Positions 1 to 13,171 of a stretch of 64,000 bases of DNA are shown here, piece after piece. The stretch is from contig NC_134142.1 in the NCBI RefSeq assembly GCF_033958435.1, forward strand, positions 103,552,501-103,616,500, given 5' to 3'. Every line of letters starts with the position of its first letter. The stretch's first letter is position 1. The notes beneath the pieces were generated by a model, which was not told the origin of the DNA, made no database searches, and worked only from the letters and a program-made list of their open reading frames with translations. Made by a program: the position numbers and the translations under genes. This stretch comes from Carettochelys insculpta (Eukaryota > Chordata > Testudines > Carettochelyidae).

Positions 1-474
1 AGTATTTTTAATATTGCTTGCACGTGTGTAATTTCCTAAATCTTTGAAAAAGCAAACTGAAAAAAACTAAAAATTATATCGTGTTGACATTCAAATAGGT
101 CATTAACAGGGCTGGGACCTTTCAATTCCTCCCACAGATCTCTGCCACTTGAACTAATGTAGTTACTGATAGAAGTAGCAGGTTTTCATCTTATGTGGAC
201 AAGCACTACAGGATGATGGAGGCACTTTTTGAGTGGTTTTCCTGGATATATACTAATAGCAAAGGAAAAGTAAGACTTAGGGGGTTTGGGTTCCATTCCA
301 GGTTATGGAGGGGAGTGGCTTTTAAGGTATACGGCATCTGCTGCCCATCCTGCCCCTCAAAAATTTGACCCCTACAGTTTAGTCCCCTCCAGCTTGTCCA
401 TGTCCCAGTCCTGACCTCTGTCTCCTTCTCCTAGTAATGTTCTTTTCAGATTTCTCCTCCCAGTTATAGGATTT
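1..474 (+). other. PDE3B intron, no recognisable feature
   Basis: Intronic sequence upstream of the first visible exon. I see no gene, RNA or repeat that I can name before the foldback element that starts at 475. Confidence 0.5.
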
Positions 475-889
475 GGCTGTGTCTACACTGAGCCCTAGTG
501 CCAACAATTTCATGCAAACAAGCTGTATCAAAAATGCAAAATGCTGGCTCATTTGCATATTTTCATATCCAACCCACATATTCATGAGACTAATTTGCAA
601 ATTCACAGCAGAAATCAAGCCATGTAGACATGGCTATGCTGGCAAAAATCCCCTTTGTTGGCAGCCCCTTATGCCTGATTTTTTTCCAGGCATAAGGGGC
701 TGCCAACAAAGGGGAATTTTGCTGGCACAGTCACATCTACATAGCTTGATTTCTGCTGCAAATACAACAATTAGCCTCATGAATATGCACACTAGCTGTG
801 TGAATATGCAAATGAGCCATCATTTTGTATTTTTGAGGCTGCTTATTTGAATCAAACTGTTGGCACTAGGGTTCAGTGTAGACACAGCT
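475..889. mobile_element. Foldback MITE A (GGCTGTGTCTACACTGA termini)
   Basis: The left end GGCTGTGTCTACACTGAGCC and the right end, read on the other strand (AGCTGTGTCTACACTGAACC), match over more than 30 bp. The whole ~415-bp unit folds back on itself. Near the centre, CAGCCCCTTATGCCTG and CAGGCATAAGGGGCTG form a hairpin around a T-rich loop (about 662-704). It has no coding capacity. The termini resemble those of the Harbinger element at 38174-42704, so a PIF/Harbinger origin is inferred. Confidence 0.8.
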
Positions 890-2202
890 TTTATGTACAG
901 CAAATCCTATGCTCACCCCTCTAGACTTTCTATTGCAGTTCCAGTGTCCATGTCTCTCCCTGTCCCAACTCCCATTCTTCTTGTCTAGCCATTCCCATTC
1001 CCCATCCTGCTTCTTATTTCCTTGTCCTGAGTTTCCTCGCCACTCATTTCCATTCTTCTCTTCCATCTCATTCTTTTCCCACTTCACTTCTAGTCACTTT
1101 GTTTGTTCCTCCAGCCCATGCTCCTTGTATATACTTGCTCCTTGTCCCAGTCTGGGTTTCTTGTCCAATCTCAATGTCTCTACTTCCTCCAGCTTTTTGT
1201 TCAAGTCCTGCCACCATACCATTGTGACTCACTCTCTCTCTTTCTCCCTGTCCGCATCCAGTCCCAATACACTCTGCAAGGCTCCTGGTCCCAATATACA
1301 CATTTTGACCTTCTACTTAACTCCCCAGATTGGAATGTTACCTCTTTATGTTCAAGTCAGGCAGGTTCCTCCTCTTCCTTGCCTGGGTGCCAGCAGGGGG
1401 TCCTGGAAAGGCAGATTCCTTTTGCCCCTGCATCCCTAGGCTGGAAGGACTCTTCCTGATCACATTGCAGATGGCACAGGCACATTATTATCAAAACAAG
1501 GAGCTGTGATTGGCTTGAGCATGCTTAGTACACAAAGAATACAGAGATTTTAGCTGATAAAACATAAGAAATCTATTGAACACATGGAAACTGTAATTTT
1601 TCAAAGAGTTATAATGCAGTCAAACTTTGGCAGATTTTCACAGGAACGGCAAAAGGCATATTTGTGCCAAAGCTACCCTCTTGCTAAATTGAAATTCCCT
1701 GCTCCAAAGCATTGGAGATATTAGAGCTTTTAAACTAAAGGTCATCAGAATTTTTAGAATATAGTGAACAACTGATTTTTTTCCCAGAATTATTCTCAGA
1801 AACAGCTGAACAATTGTGGCTGAAATTTTTCATAAAAACTCAGCCTGAGGCAGACAACCAGTGTTGACATTTATAGTTCTGTTACAGTTTAGCAAAATCA
1901 CAAGCAACTGAACACAGTGTTGTACAAAGGGAAGTCTAAGGGAACCTTAATTAGCTGTGCTACCAGCCACTCGTCACTTAAATATTAAATACATGCATTA
2001 AAAGCATGTTACCAAACACAGTTAGGTTTTACACATATCTAAATTTGAGATCTCAGTTGAAAATGTCTGATGTTTAAATCTGTTTCAGAAAATGATATAG
2101 AGAAGCTTAAGAAACAGCCAGAGGATACAATCACATTACTCAGATGCATAGCCTACTTTGTATTACTTGTGTATAAATCCAAAAGAGTGAATAAGTCTTG
2201 AT
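890..2202. other. PDE3B intron, no recognisable gene
   Basis: C/T-rich sequence at 900-1440 (open reading frames here are low-complexity Ser/Pro/Cys artefacts) and then AT-rich intron. Nothing with coding or RNA-gene character was seen. Confidence 0.5.
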
Positions 2203-2626
2203 GGCTACGTCTACACTAGCCAAAAACTTCAAAATGGCCATTTCGAAGTTTACTAATGAAGCTCTGAAATACATATTCAGTGCCTCATTAGCACGCGGGC
2301 AGCTGCGGCACTTCGAAATTGACGCAGCTTGCCGCCGCGCAGCTTGTCCAGACAGGGCTCCTTTTCGAAAGGACTCTGCCTACTTCGAAGTCCCCTTATT
2401 CCCATCTGCTCATAGGAATAAGGGGACTTCGAAGTAGGCGGGGTCCTTTCGAAAAGGAGCCCCGTCTGGATGAGTCACGCGGCGGCGAGCTGCGTCAATT
2501 TCGAAGTGCTGCGGCCGCCCACATGCTAATGAGGTGCTGAATATGTATTTCAGCGCTTCATTAGTACACTTCAAAATGGCCGTTTGCATGGCCATTTCAA
2601 AGTTTTTGGCTAGTGTAGACACGGCC
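2203..2626. mobile_element. Foldback MITE B (GGCTACGTCTACACTAGCC termini)
   Basis: A ~424-bp palindromic element. The left terminus GGCTACGTCTACACTAGCC pairs with the right terminus GGCTAGTGTAGACACGGCC, and two ~210-bp arms containing repeated TTCGAA motifs and CTCATTAGCA run inward to a centre near 2414. Flanking bases GAT on both sides suggest a 3-bp target duplication. It has no ORF of its own. It is in the same family as element C (3844-4242). Confidence 0.85.
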
Positions 2627-2637
2627 GATGTCTAATA

Positions 2638-2979
2638 CAGTAAACTCTCTCATATCCAGCATTCTATCATCTGGAACTCTCAAGTAACCAGCATTTTAAC
2701 CATAAGTAAATTTTAGCTATGTTTTCTGTAAGTCCAGTGTAGTGAAAGTAAATATAAATAAGTACAGCAAATAGAGAGTAAGTTTACCATGTACAATACT
2801 GCTGCCATTGGTAGATAAAGTACCCTGCATACCTTTGTTTGTTTGTTTTTTTACTTAATATCTAATCTTGTTTTTCTTTAGTGTTATGCACTGCTAAGTA
2901 TACCTCTCTAGTATCCAGAATACCTGAATATCTGGCAACCTCCTGGTCCTAGGACTGCCAGATATGAAAGACTTTATTG
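2638..2979. mobile_element. Tc1/mariner-type MITE (Tigger-like termini, TA duplication)
   Basis: The left end CAGTAAACTCTCTCATATCC and the inverse of the right end CAATAAAGTCTTTCATATCT form ~24-bp inverted repeats, and TA flanks both sides (2636-2637, 2980-2981). The length of 342 bp and absence of coding sequence fit a non-autonomous pogo/Tigger-type element. A truncated relative is at 30971-31140. Confidence 0.8.
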
Positions 2980-3123
2980 TATGTATTTAATACTTTGATC
3001 TATCTATAATATTTTTTCACCTGTCCCGTTTTATTAAACTATAGAACTTTCTCATATCTTTCACTTTGATCTTTCGTAAACATGTTTTTAATGTGTTCTA
3101 AAGAAACTTTAGTAAACTATTAA

Positions 3124-3402
<279 letters not shown>

Positions 3403-3504
3403 TAAGAGATAAACATCTATGGTTTTCACATGAAAATTCATAGTCATTTCCTTTTGTCCTAACCAAATGTAATATGTCTGTGAAAATAAGTTTTCATATA
3501 CAGT

Positions 3505-3523
3505 GGCCGTGTCTGCACTAGCC
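3505..3523 (+). repeat. Solitary foldback-MITE terminus
   Basis: GGCCGTGTCTGCACTAGCC closely matches the termini of elements B and C. It stands directly beside the palindrome at 3528 without a matching right end, so it may be a truncated element or the original outer terminus of the palindrome. Confidence 0.5.
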
Positions 3524-3799
3524 CAAAATTGGGCCTGGTGAGTAATGAGGTAAATAACCTACAGAGAAACCACATATGGTACTGGAAGTAGTGTTGCTCA
3601 TTTGAAAGGTGACTGGATCAGAATAGATTTAATTACCACACACAAGATGTATCTTCCCCTCATGAAACATGTAGTATGCCATCCCTAATACACAACAGGT
3701 GCCACATTCACTTACAGAGTCTCACAGCAATGAAATATGTAAAGTGTCTTAATACAGTTCTTCCCAATAATAGATGCTATATGCATAAAATAAGTTCTC

Positions 3800-3803
<4 letters not shown>

Positions 3804-3841
<38 letters not shown>
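3804..3841 (+). repeat. (CA)n microsatellite
   Basis: About 19 CA units directly left of element C, mirrored by (TG)12 at 4243-4266 on the right. Confidence 0.95.
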
Positions 3842-3843
<2 letters not shown>

Positions 3844-3844
<1 letters not shown>

Positions 3845-4242
3845 GCTACGTCTACACTAGCTCAAAACTTCGAAATGGCCATGCAAATAGCCATTTTGAA
3901 GTTTATTAATGAAGCGCTAAAATACATATTCAGCGCCTCATTAGAATGCCAGCAGCCGTGGCACTTTGAAATTGATGCAGCTCATCCAGACGGGGCTCCT
4001 TTTTGAAAGGACCCTGGCAACTTCGAAATCCCCTTGTTCCTATCTGCTGTTAGGAATAAGGGGATTTCAAAGCTGCCGGGGTCCAAGGAGCCCCTTCTGG
4101 GCGAGCCGCGTGAATTTGGAAGGGCCGCGGTTGCCGGCATTCTAATGAGGCGCTGAATATGTATTTTAGCGCTTCATTAGTAAACTTCAAAATGGCCATT
4201 TGCATGGCCATTTCAAAGTTTTGGGCTAGTGTAGATGTAGCC
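3844..4242. mobile_element. Foldback MITE C, inserted at the palindrome centre
   Basis: Termini GGCTACGTCTACACTAGC and, inverted, GGCTACATCTACACTAGCCC. The ~400-bp body shares CATTCAGCGCCTCATTAG and TTCGAA-type motifs with element B. It is bordered by (CA)n on the left (3804-3842) and (TG)n on the right (4243-4266). Confidence 0.85.
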
Positions 4243-4688
4243 TGTGTGTGTGTGTGTGTGTGTGTGTAATGAGAACTTATTTTATGCATATAGCATCTAT
4301 TATTGGGAAGAACTGTATTAAGACACTTTACATATTTCATTTGCTGTGAGACTCTGTAAGTGAATGTGGCAACTGTTGTGTATTAGGGGTGGCATACTAC
4401 ATGTTTTATGAGGGGAAGATACATCTTGTGTTTGGGAATTAGTTCTATTCTGATCCAGTCACCTTTCAAATGAGCAACACTACTTCCAGTACCATATGTG
4501 GTTTCTCTGTAGGTTATTTACCTCGTTACTCACCAGGCCCAATCCTGTTTAGTCTTTGAGATTTACCAAGGTGATGTGACTGCAAGTATCTGAATAATAG
4601 CTTAGTAACTGTAGTATTTAAACAGCAATCAGAAGTGGAAAAAAGAGAAGCAAGCTAATATTACCTTTTGTCTTGTTTATTCTGTAAG

Positions 4689-4765
4689 CTGTGGACGTCA
4701 ACTTCTCAAGCATATTTCTGCATCACAGTCTGAATCTAGTGCAGAATATCAAGGCAGAAAATCAG
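4689..4765 (+). CDS. PDE3B: PDE3B internal exon b
   Basis: A 77-bp exon between an acceptor (TTATTCTGTAAG) and donor GTAGGA. Its first base completes a Ser codon begun in the previous exon and its last base opens a Gly codon finished in the next, so the frame closes exactly on both sides. It encodes CGRQLLKHISASQSESSAE, matching the variable Ser-rich linker just upstream of the catalytic region. The conserved Cys-Gly pair at its start resembles the same place in mammalian PDE3B. No stop or frameshift. Confidence 0.85.
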
Positions 4766-7267
4766 GTAGGATTTCAAAATATGCAAGCACTTGCTATTGT
4801 TTCATTGTGCTTTCTGGGTAGTCAATTAAATAAGCAATTTTAAAATTTTGCATCAGATCTTTTTAATACTTCCAAGTAATTCATATGCATGTCAATGTTC
4901 ATAACCATTTTAGTGGATTCTTATATCTCTATTTTATTATCTCTCAATTTGTTGATCCAGGATAAGTGATGGAATAGTCTTGAGTGTATCCTATTCTTTA
5001 CAGATATGTTTTCTAAGAGATGCTTACTTCTGGCTTTATAATTTTGCAAGCAGATGGGTTTTTTAATGCTCCATAGCTGGTTTTTGTGGCACACAACAAA
5101 TTACATGTTCTGATCTCTTGCCAAGAGTTAGCAGTCACTGTGTTGTAATAATTCCATTTATATGGATATTAAAATTCTGCACTGTAGTTTTTTCACACTC
5201 CATCAGGGAAGTCATTTTTGTCTTATGAAACTTCCCTGTTCAATCTTAGAACAAAAATAAGATAGGAAGCAACTAATTTGCTTTGATGTTCCTATGAAGA
5301 ACCTGTTGAGTCTACCTCAAGAATTATTGGTGACTTAAACCAGGATTTACCTCTTTGCTTTGCTGGCATGGCACAGAGCAGCCTAAGCATACCAGTGATC
5401 TAGTATGATTTTTGTAAAAATAGACTGCACTTTTTTTTTTTCCTGCTAGCAGACTTTAACTGTCTATCTGTACATCTCAAGGGAGCAAGTGTCAGTTGGG
5501 GGTACCAAATCGCATTGGTCTCTGTCCATTCCCTATTTCCTGCCATTCTTATTCCCACTACACCCTTCACCTCTGAACTAAGAGCTATGGGGAGGTCATT
5601 TATAAGAGCCAGCAGTATCAGTTGTACCCCTAGTGGGGGCTCATCCCTTCCCACCTCCTTTCCCAATTCAGAGTGGTTTCCATTCCCTTTGCTTGAGGGC
5701 CAACAAAAACAGATTTAAGAATATTGTGAATGCAGACTTGGAAGTTACTCCTGCATTCTGTTCATGACATATTGGTTTAGATTCTTAGCTCAAGAGAAAT
5801 CTGGTTGCCCTCTTTTTCCACCTCTTCCCTCAATATCTACTTTGTGTAGACTACTATAAAAAGTGAACTGAAGTCTGAAATCAATTTGACTAGAACACAT
5901 TGACACATTTTTCTTTAGTGACGTTTTAATAATTTCAGCATTTATCCTGGTAGATCACAAATGGAGTGACAGTCTGAGGTATCTTTTTCTTACTCCTTTA
6001 AGGGCCTTAAAGGCTAGGATTGGTATCTTGAGTTGGATTTAGAACATAACCTAGAAACACAGTGCATATAGCTGTACTATTTAGACTGAGTGACCAGAGC
6101 TCTTTTATTTCCCCTCTCCACCCAGGCTGGAGAGGGTGAGTACCACACCTCTCCACCATTACAGTTCTCTGAGTGGGGGCTAGAGGGGCAGGAAGGGAAT
6201 TGCCTGGTTTTCCTGCCTATCTTCTCCCTCACCCCCCACAACCTTTTTAGATTTGCCAAAAAAAAAAAAAAGACTTTTCTGTTTTGTTTTATTTCATTTC
6301 AGGTTGAACCCATTTTTTGAACTGTAAATGAAAGAAAATAATCAGTTATTTGTCCAAGTTTGATTGGAAACATTGTCAGTTTGGGACTGTATCTTTCTTG
6401 GTTGACAGTAAAATATCTAGCATACTAATGCATGCTAAATAGGGAACTATACCTCTGATTATGTAATCAATATTCATTTACTTTTACAGAACAAAGAATT
6501 ACCTGCTTTAATATTTTTTTTTATTTTAAGATTACTGCTTTTTAAAATAATCATCCACTTTCCCTGCTATGTCTGTAGACTATTCATTGTCATATTTATT
6601 TAAGCTCTTAAGCTTGGTTAAAAAGAAAGGGTAAAAAGTGACATCAATTTATGTTTCAGCAGTGGGGACATATGTTTAATTGTAGACATGCATAACAGTA
6701 AAGGAGTTTGATACTGGCCTGTTACATACTTCTATACACACGTCTAATAAATATACATCCAGTAAACAGAATGATGTCATGAGCACGTTGTGGTACAGTA
6801 CAATGATTCTCTATCCTTAGTTTTGCAATTTCTCTAAGGCATAGAAAGTGATAGGTTTAAATTTTAATGAATGCGGAAGTGTAAAATAATAAATGCTATA
6901 TTGTAAAGAACACCATTTGATGATAAATGACAAAGATATTTATTTAGGAAAATATCTCTGTAAAATATTTAGATTATTTGACTATATAGAGTACATTTTA
7001 TAGGAATCCATACTATGCCCTGGGCTCCTGTCCTCTTCAGTTAAAACACATGCTGATGAATGTAACCATCCACATCTTCAGGGCTCTTTCTCCTTAATAG
7101 TTTGAGAAGGGAAAAGAGAAGACGGGCCTTGCAGAAGTCACCAGATCAATAAATCTAACTTCTAGTGGATGTAATATGGGAGCAAGCAACAACTGATTGA
7201 AAATCTTAATTCTAACTAGATTTATGAATAAATTGTTAATGGTGATTTTGCACTTGTTATATTTAAG
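4766..7267 (+). other. PDE3B intron, no recognisable feature
   Basis: AT-rich intron between the 77-bp and 152-bp exons. Short ORFs at 5400-5720 and 6077-6320 are low-complexity and run into homopolymers. I saw no RNA gene or identifiable repeat. Confidence 0.5.
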
Positions 7268-7419
7268 GTGAAGATAGAACCATGGGTATTTCAAAAGAAT
7301 CAGTCCACCATACAGAGGGACAAAAAGATGAAAGAAAAGAAAGCAGCGATTGCAGAAAGACATTTATAGAAAGTGATGATAAGCAAATGGATCAAACACA
7401 GCATAACCAGCAATCTGAT
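7268..7419 (+). CDS. PDE3B: PDE3B internal exon c (charged linker)
   Basis: A 152-bp exon between acceptor ATATTTAAG and donor GTAAGC. Two bases complete the Gly codon from the 77-bp exon, then 50 codons end in phase 0. The product is rich in Glu, Lys, Asp and Gln (GEDRTMGISKESV at the start, HNQQSD at the end), as expected for the poorly conserved acidic linker of PDE3B. The call rests on frame continuity and position more than on sequence identity. Confidence 0.8.
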
Positions 7420-7559
7420 GTAAGCATAGATTTGTAGAAATAGCTACAATGTATATTAACATATTTCTTTGTGGGATTTAGTATCATATTGAAGGAGGCC
7501 CTTACTTTATATTATTGTTTAAGAGCCTCTGGAATATAGGATTCCAAATATTAGTTAAG

Positions 7560-8120
7560 TTTAGGAGACAAATTGTGCAAGCAGCCAACATGAATATAGT
7601 GTGAGAATCAGGGCAGATGACTGCAATAGAGTGGGAAAAGGCAGCTCTAGAAGTGGAAAAGGCCCACTCCACTTCTAGCTGGAAATGGGTTACTGCAGGT
7701 CAGTCATTTTCAGCTAAAAAGGTACTGTCTCAAGCAAATTAGGATCAGCTGAGACAGGAATATCTTGGACCAACTAGGATCAGCTGATATCATTTCAGGG
7801 CTACCTGAGACCTTTTAAAACCCTCCCCTATTGAGAGGAGTGGGGAGAGAAGAGAGAGAGAAACCCACTGAAATGGTTGCTAAGCCAGAGAGACAGCAGG
7901 GAAGTGAGCAACTCCAGGAGGAGAGGCTGCGTTCCCTACCATAGGGGAAGACAACAAGTCAAACCTCTGCTAAGGGGAAGGCTGACTAACATGGCAAAAA
8001 GTGGGTGCTTTATTCAAGGCCCCGTTCGCTACAGGGGAACTATGCAGAGGCTGGGAAGAGAAAGAAGGGCCTTTGCCCAAATGGGTCTTATGAAAAAGCA
8101 TGCTTGGATTAATTTATTTT
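7560..8120 (+). repeat. Possible LTR-like remnant in PDE3B intron
   Basis: Local base composition changes, with GATCAGCTGAGACAGG repeated in variant form at about 7740-7790, then GAGACCTTTTAAAACCCTCC and a GA-rich stretch. This resembles U3/R parts of degraded LTRs seen in reptile genomes, but no paired LTR, primer site or coding relic is visible. Confidence 0.3.
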
Positions 8121-8299
8121 GTTAAATATATTTTACAAGTGCTGTCTCTGAAAATGTGGCTATTCTGCATATGTGTGTACAGATTCCGAACTGCAAACTA
8201 AAAAGTAAAATAGTAAAAGTAGAATATTTAGTAGTACTGAAATTTAGTAACACTTGCCAACTTTTCTATTTTTAACCTCATTTTCCAGGTGAAACCGCA

Positions 8300-8630
8300 C
8301 TTTCATCAACTTCAGTTTGGACCTCCCTGGTCCAGCACCCTTGGGACATGAGCAGTCCCATAGCAGGATTTTGCTGGCCTCTGGGCACCTGATCCTGGGC
8401 TCCCCTCCCAGCTATCAGTCCGCAGCCAGACACCAACCTGGGACACTTCCCAGCCGTTGGCCTCCTGGCCCTGGCCCCAGGCTGCCAATTTCTGGACTGC
8501 CAGACTTCCAGCTAGCCCATCACTCCCAACTACTGGGACTCTCTGGTCCAGCAATATCCATGGTCCTGACAGACAATGGATGTTGCCAGTCCAGAGGGTC
8601 CCAGATTTCAGAGGTTCAAACTATGTAAAC
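8300..8630 (+). repeat. GC-rich unclassified repeat-like block
   Basis: A ~330-bp GC-rich block (CTGGTCCAGCA near 8327 and again near 8546) in an AT-rich intron. The repeated CTCTGGTCCAGCA/CCTGGTCCAGCA and the sharp composition change suggest a fossil transposon. The family was not identified. Confidence 0.35.
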
Positions 8631-9030
8631 AAAAGTTGGAAAATCTGTTACATTAGCTTTTATGCAAAATGATTGTGTGGGTTTTATTTATATTTCATTA
8701 TTGAGTTAGAAAAAGTACAAAAACTTAAGTCTTAAAACCAGAATTAATTTTTGGTGGTCTTTACGTTAAAGCCAGCAAGGCATGGAACCTTTTGGGCAAT
8801 TAAAATAATTGTTTTTACTGTGCAAAAAAGAATACAAGTGAAGTCCTGAGCTATTACAATATGAATTGAGGTTTTCTCATAGGTACAGTTTTAGGTGTAA
8901 AAACCAATAATATTACTATTTCAAGGCAAAAAGAGTTGATGGGATAAAATAAATATGCAGAGTGACTACAGCAGCACAAAGGAATGCAAAGAGTTGAACA
9001 ATATTTTCATTTTAACGTTTGTTTAAATGA

Positions 9031-12685
<3,655 letters not shown>

Positions 12686-12851
12686 TTCTTCTTCGAGTGT
12701 CCCCGTGGGTGCTCCACATTAGGTGTCGGGCTCGCCCGGCGCCGCAGATCGGATCTTCCAAGCAGTTTCTGCCGGACCGCGCATGCGCCGGTGCGCGCCG
12801 CTCCCTTGCGCGCTCCTGGCCACATGCGCGATCCGGTCCCCGCCAGTTCCT
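12686..12851 (+). repeat. Outer DIRS left inverted terminal repeat
   Basis: GC-rich ~166-bp repeat (GGTGTCGGGCTCGCC, GGATCTTCCAAGCAG, GCGCATGCGCCGGTGC motifs, ending CCAGTTCCT). It recurs forward at 17952 and inverted at 23766-23962 and 24612-24808. CpG-rich GCGCATGCGC motifs could bear on promoter activity, but this is inference. Confidence 0.9.
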
Positions 12852-13171
12852 CTTAACCGCCGTCGGCTGCAGACGGAATCCGACTAGGCTACAGCCAAGT
12901 TAGCGTATTCAATGTTTTTTAGCTGTTTTCTTTAAAGTTTTCAAGTTCTTACTCTATTGCTAAGTTAGCCAGTTGTTATTTAAAAAAAAAAACAACAACA
13001 AGAAACAACAAGCGGGATGGAATTCAGTCCAGTCCTAGTAACAAGCGGAGCCCCGGAGGCCAGGAGCCTAGGGCCATTAGCCCTCCTGCTGTGGCAGGCT
13101 ATCCGAGAGGGGGAAAACAGCAAAGAGAAGGTGCTAAGTACCCCCATTAACAACTAAAAGACTCACCAAAA

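Larger units (their letters stand above)
3528..4543. repeat. Large nested palindrome (inverted repeat with ~300-bp arms)
   Basis: Left arm 3528-3840 reads ATTGGGCCTGGTGAGTAATG onward. Right arm 4243-4543 is its near-perfect reverse complement, ending CATTACTCACC-type sequence with the same CATATG, ATGCATA and poly-CA/TG landmarks. Both arms translate to the same peptide on opposite strands (MKYVKCLNTVLPNN). The arms meet a (CA)n/(TG)n tract whose centre is occupied by foldback element C, giving a palindrome inside a palindrome of about 1 kb in an intron. A lone foldback-type terminus lies just left (3505-3523); no partner was seen on the right. Confidence 0.88.

Noticed and set aside
909..1459. 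Two overlapping plus-strand ORFs of 118-176 codons
   Set aside because: C/T-rich sequence gives Ser/Phe/Pro/Leu-rich frames on both strands. There is no domain, no splice context and no continuity with PDE3B.
3804..4266. CRISPR or satellite array
   Set aside because: The repeats are a dinucleotide microsatellite and foldback arms. There is no repeat-spacer periodicity, and the genome is vertebrate.
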